38,261 nt of DNA from an uncultured Prevotellaceae bacterium (GCA_947165505.1 CAMVAT010000030.1:1-38261), one strand, 5' to 3'; positions 24,296-33,681 are shown, numbered from the stretch's first letter. Numbers and translations are program-made. Notes: a model not told the origin generated them from the letters alone.

Positions 24296-26803
24296 ATGAA
24301 CAGATTATTATCCTTTTTGCTGTTGCTGCTGGCCCCGATAGCTGTCAGCGCACAGGGCTACTCGTTGAGATATTCAGAGCCCGCCAAGAGTTGGCTCCAG
24401 GCGCTGCCTCTGGGCAACGGCCATCTGGGAGCCATGGTCTATGGACGCACCGACGAGGAGGTGATAGCCCTCAACGAAGACACCTTCTGGAGCGGCGCAC
24501 CCCACGACAACAACGCCCCGGAGGCGGCAGCCCATCTCAATGAGGTGCGGCAGCTCATCTTCGACGGAAAGGAAGAAGAGGCGGCGCAGCTCATCAACCA
24601 GCATTTCATCAAGGGACCGCACGGACAGCGCTTCCTGCCCATGGCCGAGCTGTATATCCGCACCGGATTGAAAGCGACCGCAGGCTATCGCCGCCATCTC
24701 AATCTCGACAGGGCCGTGGCAGAGACGAGCTTCAGAGCGTCGAACGGCGACTACTACCGCTACACCGCCTTCGCGCCGATGGGCTATGATGTGCTGGTGG
24801 TGCATCTCGCCACCGAGGGCACGATACCCCTACAGTTCACGTTCGGCCTGCGCAGTCAGTTGCCCGCCACGCACAGGGTGAAGGGGCATACACTCATCAC
24901 CACCATCGACGGTGTGGAGCATGAGGGCATCGCCGCCGCCCTGAAGGCAGAGTGCCGGGTGACGGTAGTGAGCGACGGACAGGTGACCGCCGCTGGCGAC
25001 AGCATCAGCGTGAGCGGAGCCACTGAGGCCACTCTCTATTTAGCCGCCGCCACCAATTATGTGAACTATCACGACGTGAGCGGCGATGCCACGGCCCGGA
25101 ATGAGGCCGCCATGAGAGCCGCCCGCAGCTATTCGTATGGCTCTCTCTTGAGTATGCACGTGAAGAACTACCGCGAACAGTACGACAGGGTGAAACTGTA
25201 CCTGAAAGACGCGCCCGACAGAAAGGGCGTGCCGGGATTGAAGGACACCGACCGGCGCATCATCGACTCATCGAAGAGCGACGACCCCGAACTGATCGCC
25301 CTGATGTTTCAATACGGGCGCTACCTGCTCATCAGCAGTTCGCAGCCGGGCACCCAACCCGCCAACCTGCAAGGGCTGTGGAACGACCAGCTCCATGCCC
25401 CGTGGGACTCGAAATACACCATCAACATCAATGCCGAGATGAACTACTGGCCGTCCGACGTATGCAACCTGGCTGAGACGCAGCAGCCGCTCTTCGACAT
25501 GATCAGCGACCTGAGCCAGACGGGCGCCGTGACCGCCCGGCAGATGTATCACTGCGGCGGATGGATGGCACACCACAACACCGACCTGTGGCGCATCGCC
25601 GGTCCTGTGGATGGCGCGCAGTGGGGCATGTTTCCCAACGGCGGCGCATGGCTCGCCACGCACCTCTGGCAGCACTATCTCTTCACGGGCGACACGGCGT
25701 TTCTACGCCAGTGGTACCCCGTCATCCGCGGCACTGCCGACTTCTATCTCGACTACCTGCAGCGGCATCCGCAATACGGATGGCTCGTGGCGGTGCCCTC
25801 GGTGTCGCCAGAGCACGGGCCTATGGGCAAAAACACGGCGGTGACAGCGGGGTGCACCATGGACAACCAGATTGTGTTTGACGCGCTGAGCAACACCCTG
25901 GCCGCCGCACGCATCCTGGGCGAGCCCGCCGACTATCAGCAACGGCTCCAGACTGCCATCGACCAACTGCCACCCATGCAGATAGGACGGCACGGACAGT
26001 TGCAGGAATGGCTCATCGACGGCGACGACCCCACCGACGAGCACCGACATATCTCGCACCTCTACGGTCTCTACCCCTCGAACCAGATCTCGCCCTACCG
26101 GCAGCCCGCCCTCTTTGCCGCGGCCGCCAACACGCTCCGGCAGCGGGGCGACATGGCCACGGGATGGAGCCTCGGGTGGAAGATCAATTTCTGGGCACGC
26201 ATGCTCGATGGCAACCATGCCTACCGCATCATCCAGAACATGCTGCACCTGATGCCGCCGCCGGGACAGGAGAAAGACTATTTCGCCGACAGCGCGAAAG
26301 AGGAGGTGCCCAAGGGGCGCACCTATCCCAACCTCTTCGATGCCCATCCGCCCTTCCAGATCGACGGCAATTTCGGGTTCACGGCAGGTGTGGCAGAGAT
26401 GTTGCTGCAGAGCCACGACGGGGCGGTACACCTCTTGCCCGCAGTGCCCGACAACAGCAGGGGAGGCGAGGTGCAAGGACTGAGGGCACGGGGCGGATTC
26501 ATCGTCAATGAGTCATGGGACGATATCTCGACCGACCACCCCACGGTGCGGGCCACCATCCGCAGCACCCTTGGCGGCACGTTGCGCCTGCGCTCGTACT
26601 GGCCGTTGCAGGGCGAGGGACTGCGGCCCGCCACGGGTGCCTGTCCTAGTCCGCTGCTGGCCGGGGCTGAGGTCAAGAATCCGTTGGTGTCGAAAGAACT
26701 CACTTCGGTGCCTGCCCCCTCGCTCCGCCCGGTATATGAATACGATGTGGAGACACAGAAAGGACAAGTGGTGGAGGTGAGGACGTTGAACGTTGAACGT
26801 TGA
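24296..26803 (+). CDS. GH95 family alpha-L-fucosidase / alpha-L-galactosidase
   Basis: A secreted or periplasmic GH95 enzyme of 835 residues with an N-terminal signal peptide (to about SAQ, residue 21). The N-terminal beta domain begins [22 protein letters not shown] and LNEDTFWSG, both family hallmarks. The (alpha/alpha)6 domain has [10 protein letters not shown] with Asn377 and Asn379, VSPEHGP with Glu506, and [13 protein letters not shown] (682-694), the positions that form the active site in this family. GH95 enzymes remove terminal alpha-1,2-L-fucose or L-galactose, for example from xyloglucan or rhamnogalacturonan II. Which sugar is used here cannot be told. The last residues (VRTLNVER) are encoded by a GTTGAAC tandem repeat that continues past the stop. 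Confidence 0.95.
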   Translation: MNRLLSFLLLLLAPIAVSAQGYSLRYSEPAKSWLQALPLGNGHLGAMVYGRTDEEVIALNEDTFWSGAPHDNNAPEAAAHLNEVRQLIFDGKEEEAAQLINQHFIKGPHGQRFLPMAELYIRTGLKATAGYRRHLNLDRAVAETSFRASNGDYYRYTAFAPMGYDVLVVHLATEGTIPLQFTFGLRSQLPATHRVKGHTLITTIDGVEHEGIAAALKAECRVTVVSDGQVTAAGDSISVSGATEATLYLAAATNYVNYHDVSGDATARNEAAMRAARSYSYGSLLSMHVKNYREQYDRVKLYLKDAPDRKGVPGLKDTDRRIIDSSKSDDPELIALMFQYGRYLLISSSQPGTQPANLQGLWNDQLHAPWDSKYTININAEMNYWPSDVCNLAETQQPLFDMISDLSQTGAVTARQMYHCGGWMAHHNTDLWRIAGPVDGAQWGMFPNGGAWLATHLWQHYLFTGDTAFLRQWYPVIRGTADFYLDYLQRHPQYGWLVAVPSVSPEHGPMGKNTAVTAGCTMDNQIVFDALSNTLAAARILGEPADYQQRLQTAIDQLPPMQIGRHGQLQEWLIDGDDPTDEHRHISHLYGLYPSNQISPYRQPALFAAAANTLRQRGDMATGWSLGWKINFWARMLDGNHAYRIIQNMLHLMPPPGQEKDYFADSAKEEVPKGRTYPNLFDAHPPFQIDGNFGFTAGVAEMLLQSHDGAVHLLPAVPDNSRGGEVQGLRARGGFIVNESWDDISTDHPTVRATIRSTLGGTLRLRSYWPLQGEGLRPATGACPSPLLAGAEVKNPLVSKELTSVPAPSLRPVYEYDVETQKGQVVEVRTLNVER

Positions 26804-26973
26804 ACTTTGAACATTGATGGTACCTCCATTTGTCGTGACCGGCGTGCTAATCAATTCCCCCTCTAAGTTAGAGGGGGGGGGGCCTCCCCTGCCCGAGGGG
26901 AGGTGGCCAAAGGCCGGAGGAGAGGGAGAGGCCGGGGCGTGTGTCGCGTTTAATGACAACTTCTTCATCCGTA
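26786..26973. repeat. GTTGAAC repeat, C-rich/G-rich hairpin and G10 run
   Basis: Four GTTGAAC/TTTGAAC units overlap the GH95 stop. Further right, CCCCCTCTAAGTTAGAGGGGG forms a hairpin whose right side extends into a run of ten G (26873-26882), followed by a CCTCCCC...GGGGAGG hairpin. No gene is visible. Confidence 0.8.
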
Positions 26974-27007
26974 TTTGTACGTATTTAGAATATATTTCGT
27001 AACTTTG
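26974..27007 (+). promoter_or_regulatory. Promoter of AAA-ATPase paralogue B
   Basis: TTTG at 26974-26977 and TAACTTTG at 27000-27007 are 22 bases apart, slightly longer than usual. A GAAAGGAGAG Shine-Dalgarno-like stretch at 27031-27040 stands a few bases before the ATG at 27045 and supports that start. Confidence 0.65.
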
Positions 27008-27044
27008 CAGCGGAGTGCCATCAGCGGCACGAAAGGAGAGCACG

Positions 27045-28664
27045 ATGAAACAGGAAGAGAATAATCGCATAGGCTATGCCGTGGGCGTGCATGAGTTTGA
27101 CTGGATACGCGAACGCGGAGCGAGGTATGTCGATAAGACGGCATACGTCTATCGGATGGTTGCTACAGAAGCCAAATATTTCTTTTTAAGCCGCCCGCGG
27201 CGCTTCGGCAAGTCGCTGCTGGTGGATACCCTGCGCTGCTACTTCGAGGGGCGCAAGGAACTGTTCGAGGGCCTGGCCATCTACGACATGGAGAAAGAGT
27301 GGCGCAAGTATCCCGTCATCCGGCTCGACCTGTCGCGCGGCAAGTATTTCGCGCGTGAAGAAGTGCACCCCATCTTCAACAGCATCCTCAGCGACCATGA
27401 GCGGCGGTGGAATGTGACGTGCCGCGATGAATACAGCTATGGAGCCCGTCTGACAGACATCATACAGGCGGCGCACCAGCAGACGGGCGAGCGCGTGGTG
27501 GTGCTCATCGACGAGTACGACGCGCCGATGCTCGACAGCATCAACGACCACGCCCTGCAAGAATATATCCGCAACCGCGTGCGCTCGCTCTTCTCGCCGC
27601 TCAAGGAGCAGGCGCAGTACCTCAGGTTCGTCTTCCTGACAGGTATCTCGAAATTCTCGCAACTGTCAGTGTTCAGCGAACTCAACAACTTGCAGCAACT
27701 CACGTTCAACCCCGCCTACGAGGGCATCTGCGGCATCACCGAGGAGGAACTGCTCACGCAGCTGAAGCCCGATATCGAAATTCTGGCAAAGACCATGGAC
27801 CGGCGCGCCCGCCGCTGGGGCGGCAGTTACGACTACGACTCCACCGTGGCGGCATTGAAGCACTGGTACGACGGCTACCATTTCTCTGAGAATCTGACCG
27901 ATGTCTATTGCCCGTGGAGCTTGGTCAACGCCTTCGCATTCGGGGGGATTCAGAATTTCTGGTTCTCCTCTGGCACGCCTACCTCGCTCATCAATATACT
28001 GCGCACGCGCACGAATATCACCCTGACGGAGTTGGAGGGCTACTCTGCCAAACTGACCCGCTTCGACGCGCCCACCGAGCGCATCACCGACCCCATACCG
28101 GCACTCTTCCAAAGCGGTTACCTGACGCTGAAGAGCTACGACGGACAGCGCGACCAGTGGACGTTGGGCTTCCCCAACGAAGAGGTGCGCGAGGGCTTCG
28201 CCCACTGCCTCTACCAATACTACATGGAGGACTACGTGGGCAGCGCCGATGCGCTGGCCATCGCCTTCAACGACCTGCGGTTCCAAGACAAGACGTTCGA
28301 GCAGTTTGTCGAGGTCATACGCAAGTGGTATGCCGGAATACCCTATAGCATCACGGATAAGAACCAAAACGAGCAGCTTTATCAGTCGTTGCTCTATGCG
28401 GGTTTCCTCGCAGTGGGTGCCGACATCCAGGCCGAGGACCAGACCTCAGACGGACGGATGGACATCGCGCTGAAGTTGCCGCACGGCATCTACATTCTCG
28501 AACTGAAATACAATAAGAGTGCCGAGGAGGCCACCGACCAGATCATCGCCAAGGACTATGCCGTGCGCTTCGCCGCCGACACGCGCCCCGTCTATGCCGT
28601 GGGCATGAACATCAGTGCCGACCGCCGCACCATCGACCGCGCCAAGATTGTCAGGGTGAAGTAA
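27045..28664 (+). CDS. AAA-ATPase-like / PD-(D/E)XK nuclease protein, paralogue B
   Basis: A 539-residue relative of the protein at 18212-19804 with the same architecture. It has YVDKTAYVYRM, Walker A-like RPRRFGKS (50-57), Walker B VVLIDEYDAPML, FLTGISKFSQLSVFSELNN, and a C-terminal PD-(D/E)XK-like end with GRMDIA, YILELKYNK (E-x-K) and DQIIAKDYAVRFAAD. Many blocks of 15-25 residues are identical or nearly so between the two. The clearest difference is a longer insert around residues 245-275 here (RRARRWGGSYDYDST). Start at 27045 because of the Shine-Dalgarno-like sequence; the GTG at 27015 is too close to the promoter. Role unknown; gene-family expansion within the genome is likely. Confidence 0.9.
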   Translation: MKQEENNRIGYAVGVHEFDWIRERGARYVDKTAYVYRMVATEAKYFFLSRPRRFGKSLLVDTLRCYFEGRKELFEGLAIYDMEKEWRKYPVIRLDLSRGKYFAREEVHPIFNSILSDHERRWNVTCRDEYSYGARLTDIIQAAHQQTGERVVVLIDEYDAPMLDSINDHALQEYIRNRVRSLFSPLKEQAQYLRFVFLTGISKFSQLSVFSELNNLQQLTFNPAYEGICGITEEELLTQLKPDIEILAKTMDRRARRWGGSYDYDSTVAALKHWYDGYHFSENLTDVYCPWSLVNAFAFGGIQNFWFSSGTPTSLINILRTRTNITLTELEGYSAKLTRFDAPTERITDPIPALFQSGYLTLKSYDGQRDQWTLGFPNEEVREGFAHCLYQYYMEDYVGSADALAIAFNDLRFQDKTFEQFVEVIRKWYAGIPYSITDKNQNEQLYQSLLYAGFLAVGADIQAEDQTSDGRMDIALKLPHGIYILELKYNKSAEEATDQIIAKDYAVRFAADTRPVYAVGMNISADRRTIDRAKIVRVK

Positions 28665-28706
28665 AAGTAAAAAAGTAAAGAAGTAAAAAAGTAAAGAAGT
28701 AAAATT
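28661..28706. repeat. AGTAAAAA/AGTAAAGA microsatellite after paralogue B
   Basis: Five to six units of AAAAGTAA/GAAGTAAA run from the stop codon onward. The same type of tract lies, in gene orientation, after paralogue A (18211-18185). In both places it is followed by AACAAGGTGC. The remaining gap to 28836 shows no gene. Confidence 0.85.
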
Positions 28707-28836
28707 AGACGTTGGTTTGATGCAATAACAAGGTGCGCTACGACTATAGTCTAAACTCCCAAACTCCAAAGAGTAAGCGGAGCTTGCGAAAGTTGAATAT
28801 AATGACACTTTATTGTAACATTAAAATATTATCTTT

Positions 28837-29508
28837 ATGAAAAAAATGATTTTGATGGCCCTCTTAGCAATGGCTGTCACAAGCGTGAAAGCACAGTATG
28901 AACCCGGCAGGTGGTCGTTGAAACCCTATGCTGCCCTCGGCTTCAGTACCCTCTCTAACATGGAGGCCCTGCCTCTGTTTCCCGGTGTGAAACTGGATAA
29001 AAAGATAGCCGCCGCCGCGCGGTCGGGCTTGGTCGTCGAATATCAGGTGGCTGAGCGCGTCGGCATCGAGGCGGGACTGATGTACGGCATGCAAGGCTGC
29101 GGCTGGGACGACTACAAGGCCGGTGACAACAAACTCGAAAACTTCGGACTCGAACTGCAGTACATACAGGTGCCTGTGGCTGCCAATATCTATCTGGTGA
29201 AGGGCCTGGCGCTGAAAGCCGGCGTGCAGGTGGGCTTCCTGACTTCGGCCGACGTGAAGTACACCACCGAGACGAAGATAAACGGTTATGACACCACTTC
29301 GGACACGAGAATCGATTTCAAGAAAGAGTGCAACACGGTAGATGTGTCTATCCCCGTGGGTCTGTCGTATGAGTTTGACAGTCACTGGGTGATCGACGCC
29401 ACCTACAACATCGGGCTCACGAAGGTGAACAAAGACAGCGACCCCGACGGGAACGACCATAAAAACGGGGTGTTCTTCGTTGGCTTCGGCTACAAATTCG
29501 GGCTGTAA
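28837..29508 (+). CDS. Small outer-membrane beta-barrel protein (porin family)
   Basis: A 223-residue protein with signal peptide (to VKA-Q, about residue 19) and alternating strand pattern of an eight-stranded outer-membrane barrel. Examples are WSLKPYAALGFS, RVGIEAGLMYGMQG, LELQYIQVPVAANIY, KGLALKAGVQVGFL and HWVIDATYNIGLTKV, with the C-terminal strand FFVGFGYKFGL. It matches the outer-membrane beta-barrel families frequent in Bacteroidales (OMP_b-brl_2 type). The segment LQYIQVPVAANIYLVKGLALKAGVQVGFL is characteristic. The physiological role is unknown. It stands alone, without an obvious promoter match, and is followed by a strong terminator 115 bases later. Confidence 0.85.
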   Translation: MKKMILMALLAMAVTSVKAQYEPGRWSLKPYAALGFSTLSNMEALPLFPGVKLDKKIAAAARSGLVVEYQVAERVGIEAGLMYGMQGCGWDDYKAGDNKLENFGLELQYIQVPVAANIYLVKGLALKAGVQVGFLTSADVKYTTETKINGYDTTSDTRIDFKKECNTVDVSIPVGLSYEFDSHWVIDATYNIGLTKVNKDSDPDGNDHKNGVFFVGFGYKFGL

Positions 29509-29513
29509 GAATG

Positions 29514-29600
29514 TTTAGTGTTGAGTGTTTAGTGTTTAGTGTTCTACACGGTTGAGGTAGTTTGGGCATGTTTCATCGTATTTGCGAGTAGGGACAGGGC
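29514..29600. repeat. TTTAGTG heptamers and shared GGCATGTTTCATCG block
   Basis: Heptamers TTTAGTG/TTGAGTG (29514-29543) are followed by a block of about 47 bases (29550-29598). That block matches 11672-11719 with only a few changes and ends in a degenerate GGACAGGGC palindrome. Confidence 0.85.
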
Positions 29601-29622
29601 TCTCCTGCCCCCCTATTAGTAG

Positions 29623-29663
29623 CGATGCAGGGATGTGAAAAGACATCCCTGCATCGTATTTTT
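29623..29663. terminator. Strong hairpin terminator between convergent genes
   Basis: A perfect 14-bp stem (CGATGCAGGGATGT/ACATCCCTGCATCG) closes a six-base loop GAAAAG and is followed by TATTTTTG. It lies between the convergent genes at 28837 and 29789 and could serve the plus-strand transcript. Confidence 0.85.
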
Positions 29664-29690
29664 GTATAGAGTGCTCAATGTTAATGTGTA

Positions 29691-29786
29691 ACGTTTTTTA
29701 CGTTTTTTACGTTTTTTACGTTTTTTACGTTATTTACGTTATTAACGTTATTAACGTACGACGTTTTTAACGTGCACGTTTTTTAC
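29691..29786. repeat. 9-bp tandem repeat ACGTTTTTT
   Basis: Four exact ACGTTTTTT units are followed by ACGTTATTT, two ACGTTATTA and further ACGT-spaced variants (about ten in all). The tract forms the immediate 3' flank of the minus-strand gene ending at 29789. Confidence 0.95.
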
Positions 29787-29788
29787 GA

Positions 29789-30193
29789 TTACCGTGTCAC
29801 CTTCCTTATGCCACGACTGTCCTTGACGATATAAATGCCGCGGGGCAGGCCATTGAGCGAGGCGTCGCCACGCTGCACCAGAACGCCCGACGTGGTATAT
29901 ACCTCGACGGTGGCGCTTGGAGCCGGCGTCGCCTCCACTGACTGGATGGCAGTGGCTCCGGCGCCGAAATACATCTTCTTCAGGCCGGTGAGAGGATAGG
30001 AGGCCATCGTGGCATCGCCGTTGATAATCACCATCTGGCCGTCGATAAACTTAATCTTGTCGAAACTGGCCAGTGCCGTCTGAGCTGTGGCGCCATCGGT
30101 CTGTTCCACCACTAAATACTCGATGCCGTCAGCGTGGCATACTGCCGTGGCCATCATCAGCAGCGCGGCTGTCAATGTGCGTATCTTTTTCAT
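29789..30193 (-). CDS. Small secreted protein with T9SS-like C-terminal tail
   Basis: A 134-residue exported protein: signal peptide to CHA-D (residue 21). A short region (SFDKIKFIDGQMVI to LTGLKKMYFG) is typical of small Bacteroidales proteins in which the word FDKI is conserved. The C-terminal tail (VEVYTTSGVLVQRGD, then LPRGIYIVKDSRGIRKVTR) has the layout of type A T9SS sorting domains: a VYxxxG strand, a GxYIV strand and a basic end. Substrate or partner unknown. The mature part before the tail is only about 70 residues. The promoter box precedes the ATG, and its 3' flank is the ACGTTTTTT repeat. Confidence 0.8.
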   Translation of the reverse strand: MKKIRTLTAALLMMATAVCHADGIEYLVVEQTDGATAQTALASFDKIKFIDGQMVIINGDATMASYPLTGLKKMYFGAGATAIQSVEATPAPSATVEVYTTSGVLVQRGDASLNGLPRGIYIVKDSRGIRKVTR

Positions 30194-30212
30194 AGCTTAT
30201 GTGATTTGCCTG

Positions 30213-30220
30213 CAAAGATA
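30213..30220 (-). promoter_or_regulatory. -7 box of the 29789-30193 gene
   Basis: Minus-strand TATCTTTG (30220-30213) fits TAnnTTTG, 19 bases before the ATG at 30193. Confidence 0.65.
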
Positions 30221-30259
30221 ATTGTTTTTGGCGGAATCGCACAAAAAAAACAAGCTTTT

Positions 30260-30291
30260 TTTGCTCAATCAAAATTTAATCATTACATTTG
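30260..30291 (+). promoter_or_regulatory. Promoter of the frr-rsgA operon
   Basis: TTTG at 30260-30263 and TACATTTG at 30284-30291 are 20 bases apart, a full consensus match, giving a leader of about 55 bases before frr. Confidence 0.8.
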
Positions 30292-30351
30292 TGGCACTTT
30301 TAAGCACATACCTTTATTTATTAGATACTACTAATTATTCAGAAAACGACT

Positions 30352-30912
30352 ATGATAGACGTCAAAGAAACACTCAACGAGAGCGAAGAGAGAATGGAAA
30401 TGGCGGCCATGTTCCTCGAAGAGCAGTTGGCACGCATACGCGCAGGCAGGGCCAATGTGGCCATCCTCGGCGGCGTGAGAGTCGATTCCTACGGGCAGAT
30501 GGTGCCGCTCAACCAAGTGGCCAACGTTTCTACCCCCGACCCGCGCACCATCGCCATACGGCCGTGGGACAAGAAGATGATCAGAGCCATCGAAAAGGCC
30601 ATCATGGACTCTGACGTAGGCATCACACCCGAGAACAACGGCGAAATCATCCGCCTGGGCATACCGCAGCCCACCGAGGAGCGCCGCCGCGAACTGGCCA
30701 AGCAGTGCAATAAGATAGGCGAGAAAGCCAAGGTAGAGGTGCGCAACGTGCGCAGCGACATCAAAGACCGGCTGAAGAAAGCCATCAAGGACGGGCTGTC
30801 GGAAGACAACGAGAAGGATGCTGAACTGGAGTTGCAGAAACTGCACGACAAGTACATCAAGAAGCTCGACGACCTGCTCGCAGCGAAGAACAAAGAGATC
30901 ATGACCGTATAG
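30352..30912 (+). CDS. frr: Ribosome recycling factor
   Basis: The 186-residue protein splits post-termination ribosomes together with EF-G. It has the expected length and the family stretches IRAGRANVAILGGVRVDSYG, the hinge and domain II part (MVPLNQVANVSTPDPRTIAIRPWD), GEIIRLGIPQPTEERRRELAKQ and the C-terminal helix KYIKKLDDLLAAKNKEIM. It is a housekeeping gene with a consensus promoter, and the rsgA start codon follows its stop directly. The two genes therefore form a translation/ribosome assembly operon, as in other Bacteroidales. Confidence 0.98.
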   Translation: MIDVKETLNESEERMEMAAMFLEEQLARIRAGRANVAILGGVRVDSYGQMVPLNQVANVSTPDPRTIAIRPWDKKMIRAIEKAIMDSDVGITPENNGEIIRLGIPQPTEERRRELAKQCNKIGEKAKVEVRNVRSDIKDRLKKAIKDGLSEDNEKDAELELQKLHDKYIKKLDDLLAAKNKEIMTV

Positions 30913-31845
30913 ATGAAGGGTCTCGTCGTCAAGAACACCGGCAGCTGGTACACCGTCCTCACCGACGATGGCCAGACTGTCGATAGTAAGATCAAGGGCA
31001 ATTTCCGGCTGAAGGGCATCCGCAGCACCAACCCCGTGGCGGTGGGCGACCATGTGGAGATTGTACGCAACCAAGAAGGTACGGCGTTCATCACAAAGAT
31101 TGATGACCGCCGTAACTATATCATACGCAAATCGTCGAACCTCTCGAAGCAGAGTCATATCATCGCCGCCAATGTCGATCAGGCGTGTCTGGTGGTCACC
31201 ATCAACTACCCGGAGACTTCGACCACCTTCATCGACCGTTTCCTGGCCACGGCCGAGGCGTATAGCGTGCCGGTCATCCTCGTGTTTAATAAGACAGACC
31301 GGCTCAATGCCGACGAACTTCATCTACAGCAGATGATGATGACGCTCTACGAGACCATCGGCTATGAGTGCGTGGCCCTCTCGGCTGCCACCGGCGAGGG
31401 CGTGGAGGCTTTGGAGGGGAAACTGAAAGACCGCATTACCCTCTTCAGCGGCAACAGCGGGGTGGGGAAGTCAACCCTGCTCAATCGTCTCATTCCCGGT
31501 GTGCATCTGCGCACCGCCGAGATTTCCGATGCGCACAATACAGGCACGCACACCACCACGTTCAGCGAGATGTTGCGTCTGCCTTTCGGTGGTTGGGCCA
31601 TCGACACTCCGGGCATCAAGGGTTTCGGCACCTTCGACATGGAACCCGAGGAGATCTGTCATTATTTCCGCGAGATATTCCGTTTCTCGGCGGGTTGCCG
31701 TTTCGGCAACTGCACTCACACCCATGAGCCCGGCTGTGCTGTGCTCAAAGCCGTAGAAGACCATTATATAGCCCAGTCGCGCTACAATTCCTATCTCAAT
31801 ATGCTTGAAGACAAAGACGAGGGCAAATACCGGGCGCCGTATTGA
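30913..31845 (+). CDS. rsgA: Small-subunit ribosome biogenesis GTPase RsgA
   Basis: A 310-residue circularly permuted GTPase that checks 30S subunit maturation. An N-terminal OB fold (1-75) precedes the G domain, whose motifs occur in permuted order: G4 NKTD (126-129), G1 GNSGVGKST (180-188), then the HTTTFS switch and G3 DTPG (about 228-231). The C-terminal zinc finger has the Cys/His set in [14 protein letters not shown]. Length and order match the family. The ATG begins on the base after the frr stop, so translational coupling is likely. It converges with the minus-strand gene ending at 31855. Confidence 0.97.
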   Translation: MKGLVVKNTGSWYTVLTDDGQTVDSKIKGNFRLKGIRSTNPVAVGDHVEIVRNQEGTAFITKIDDRRNYIIRKSSNLSKQSHIIAANVDQACLVVTINYPETSTTFIDRFLATAEAYSVPVILVFNKTDRLNADELHLQQMMMTLYETIGYECVALSAATGEGVEALEGKLKDRITLFSGNSGVGKSTLLNRLIPGVHLRTAEISDAHNTGTHTTTFSEMLRLPFGGWAIDTPGIKGFGTFDMEPEEICHYFREIFRFSAGCRFGNCTHTHEPGCAVLKAVEDHYIAQSRYNSYLNMLEDKDEGKYRAPY

Positions 31846-31854
31846 GGGGTCGTA

Positions 31855-32754
31855 TTACTTTACTTTGTAATTGAAATACTCCAGTCCCATAGCAGGGAAA
31901 TGGTACATGTAATTGACGTACTTGGACTGTTTCTTTGCCACTTTGTTTATAATCTTTTCTATATGTTTGGCACTGAATTTTTTCGGATCGAGTTGACGGG
32001 GCTCTCCATCACTTATGACTGCCAAACTCTTATTGTACCTGATGATTAAGCCATCTTCGGCCTCGTGGATGACAAGGTCTTCTTTCTGGCTAATGTCCAG
32101 ATAACTGTCAATGTAGCAATCTACCGGAATGCCCACGATACCGTCTTTCAGCACACCCACATGAAAAGTCTCTCCATTGAGTTCGTCGTACTCGTCGACA
32201 AGAACGATGTCCTTGTACTTACCGTCTTTAATAACACGGTATATATTGGGAGCATCTTCCGCTTCAAGCATTTCTGCATTGATGGGTGCGCTTTCGATTT
32301 CACCGACACAGTCTTTGGGGATGTAAGCACTTTCAATATCGCACCATTTGCTGAAAGTATATACCTTATAGAATTGACCTTCTTCGCCGAGCAGGGGAAA
32401 GACTTTTCCTTCGTAAGCAATTAAATCGGTGCTCATTTCAAATCCGGGTTTGTCGGGTTGGTTCGACCACTGATAAACCATTTCACAAAAGTCGCTCTCG
32501 CAGTCAGCCTCATCCCACCTGACCATTGTCGGGCTGTTCTTGTCTGCCTTCTTGTAGAGCCCCGCATCTTCGATGGTCACGATGACGAATTTTTTGAATG
32601 GCGAAGAGGGCACATTGATCACGCTTTCCATATTCGTTGTAATCTCCGTCGATTCAACCTTATTTACGGTCTTCTTGTCTCCGCCGTTTGCTGCTAACAG
32701 GGGTACCAGCATGGTCCAGAGCACAACTACGATTCTAATCTTGTTTGTTTTCAT
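31855..32754 (-). CDS. Secreted hypothetical protein
   Basis: A 299-residue protein with an N-terminal signal peptide (MKTNKIRIVVVLWTMLVPLLAA) and no lipobox Cys. I do not recognise a family. The first half (VIVTIEDAGLYKKADKNSPTMVRW, FPLLGEEGQFYKVYT) resembles SH3-like or surface-binding segments found in other Bacteroidales hypotheticals. The end is basic (IEKIINKVAKKQSKYVNYMYH). It is visibly more A/T-rich than the rsgA and epimerase genes on either side, suggesting later acquisition. The start at 32754 removes three extra residues before the signal peptide. It follows the epimerase gene closely and may be cotranscribed with it. Confidence 0.75.
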   Translation of the reverse strand: MKTNKIRIVVVLWTMLVPLLAANGGDKKTVNKVESTEITTNMESVINVPSSPFKKFVIVTIEDAGLYKKADKNSPTMVRWDEADCESDFCEMVYQWSNQPDKPGFEMSTDLIAYEGKVFPLLGEEGQFYKVYTFSKWCDIESAYIPKDCVGEIESAPINAEMLEAEDAPNIYRVIKDGKYKDIVLVDEYDELNGETFHVGVLKDGIVGIPVDCYIDSYLDISQKEDLVIHEAEDGLIIRYNKSLAVISDGEPRQLDPKKFSAKHIEKIINKVAKKQSKYVNYMYHFPAMGLEYFNYKVK

Positions 32755-32782
32755 AATTCGCATTCATTTAAATGTTCTCCGT

Positions 32783-33658
32783 TCAATGTATCTCGATGGT
32801 GTATTCGCTCATGAACGAGGCACCGGGCTGCAGGTGGTTCATGTATTGCTTCTCTTTGAAGTCGCCTTGGTAATAGGCCTTGTCGTGGATGCCGTACCAC
32901 GGTTCGATGCACACGAAGGGGGCATGCTTGCCGTAAGGACTCCAAATGCCCACGGCGGGCGATTTGAATTGTACGGTGACCACAGGCTCTTCAGATTCGT
33001 TTAACAATGCCACCTCGTTCAACTGGCAGCGGTCGATGATGACGGCGTCGTTCTTGAAACTCTCCTCGTCAAACTCCCAGATGCCGTCGCGTGTGTCAAG
33101 GGGGAATCGTCCGGGGCGGATGCAACCGTTCACGTCGCCAAACACACGTTCCACGATGCTGGTGTCGTCGAAGCGGAGCTTGCCCTTGAGCGGCGCGCCG
33201 TCCTTCACGCCCGGCACGTAGAACGCGGGATGACCGCCTATCTGGAAGTGAATTTCGTTGTTGTCGGTGTTCTCCACATGCCAGATGATATGTATCTTGC
33301 GCCCGGTGAGGCGATAGGTCACGCCCAGATTGAAATGGCAGGGGTAGAGACGGTGCGTCTCGGTGGTGTCGTGCATGGCCATGGTCACGCGCGTCTCGCT
33401 TTGGCGGACAATGGTGAACTCAGTGTCGCGGGCGAATCCGTGGCGCTCCATGCGGTATTCATAGCCGTCGATGCGGTAGCGGCCCTCCCACAGACCGCAG
33501 ACGATGGGGAAGAGGATGGGTGAGTGGCGTCCCCAGACGGCGGGGTCGGCCTGCCACAGATATTCGCGGCCGTCGTTGTCTTTGATACTCTGGAGCTCGG
33601 CTCCCATGGTCGATACCTCAAGCGTGAGGTGCTCGTTTTTTAGTTGTACGGTAGGCAT
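32783..33658 (-). CDS. Aldose 1-epimerase family protein (mutarotase-like, LacX type)
   Basis: A 291-residue cytoplasmic protein of the aldose-1-epimerase superfamily, which interconverts alpha and beta anomers of sugars. It belongs to the LacX-like branch whose substrate is less certain. Seen: GAELQSIKDNDGREYLW and WGRHSPILFPIVG-type start, RHGFARD with His73, GGHPAFYVPG with a second His near 152, and CIEPWYGIHD with the likely catalytic Glu near 265. It lies 23 bases after the mod gene on the same strand. Read-through from the restriction-modification operon is possible, but a functional link is unlikely. Confidence 0.9.
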   Translation of the reverse strand: MPTVQLKNEHLTLEVSTMGAELQSIKDNDGREYLWQADPAVWGRHSPILFPIVCGLWEGRYRIDGYEYRMERHGFARDTEFTIVRQSETRVTMAMHDTTETHRLYPCHFNLGVTYRLTGRKIHIIWHVENTDNNEIHFQIGGHPAFYVPGVKDGAPLKGKLRFDDTSIVERVFGDVNGCIRPGRFPLDTRDGIWEFDEESFKNDAVIIDRCQLNEVALLNESEEPVVTVQFKSPAVGIWSPYGKHAPFVCIEPWYGIHDKAYYQGDFKEKQYMNHLQPGASFMSEYTIEIH

Positions 33659-33681
33659 GATGGTGTAGGTTTAAGGATGAT

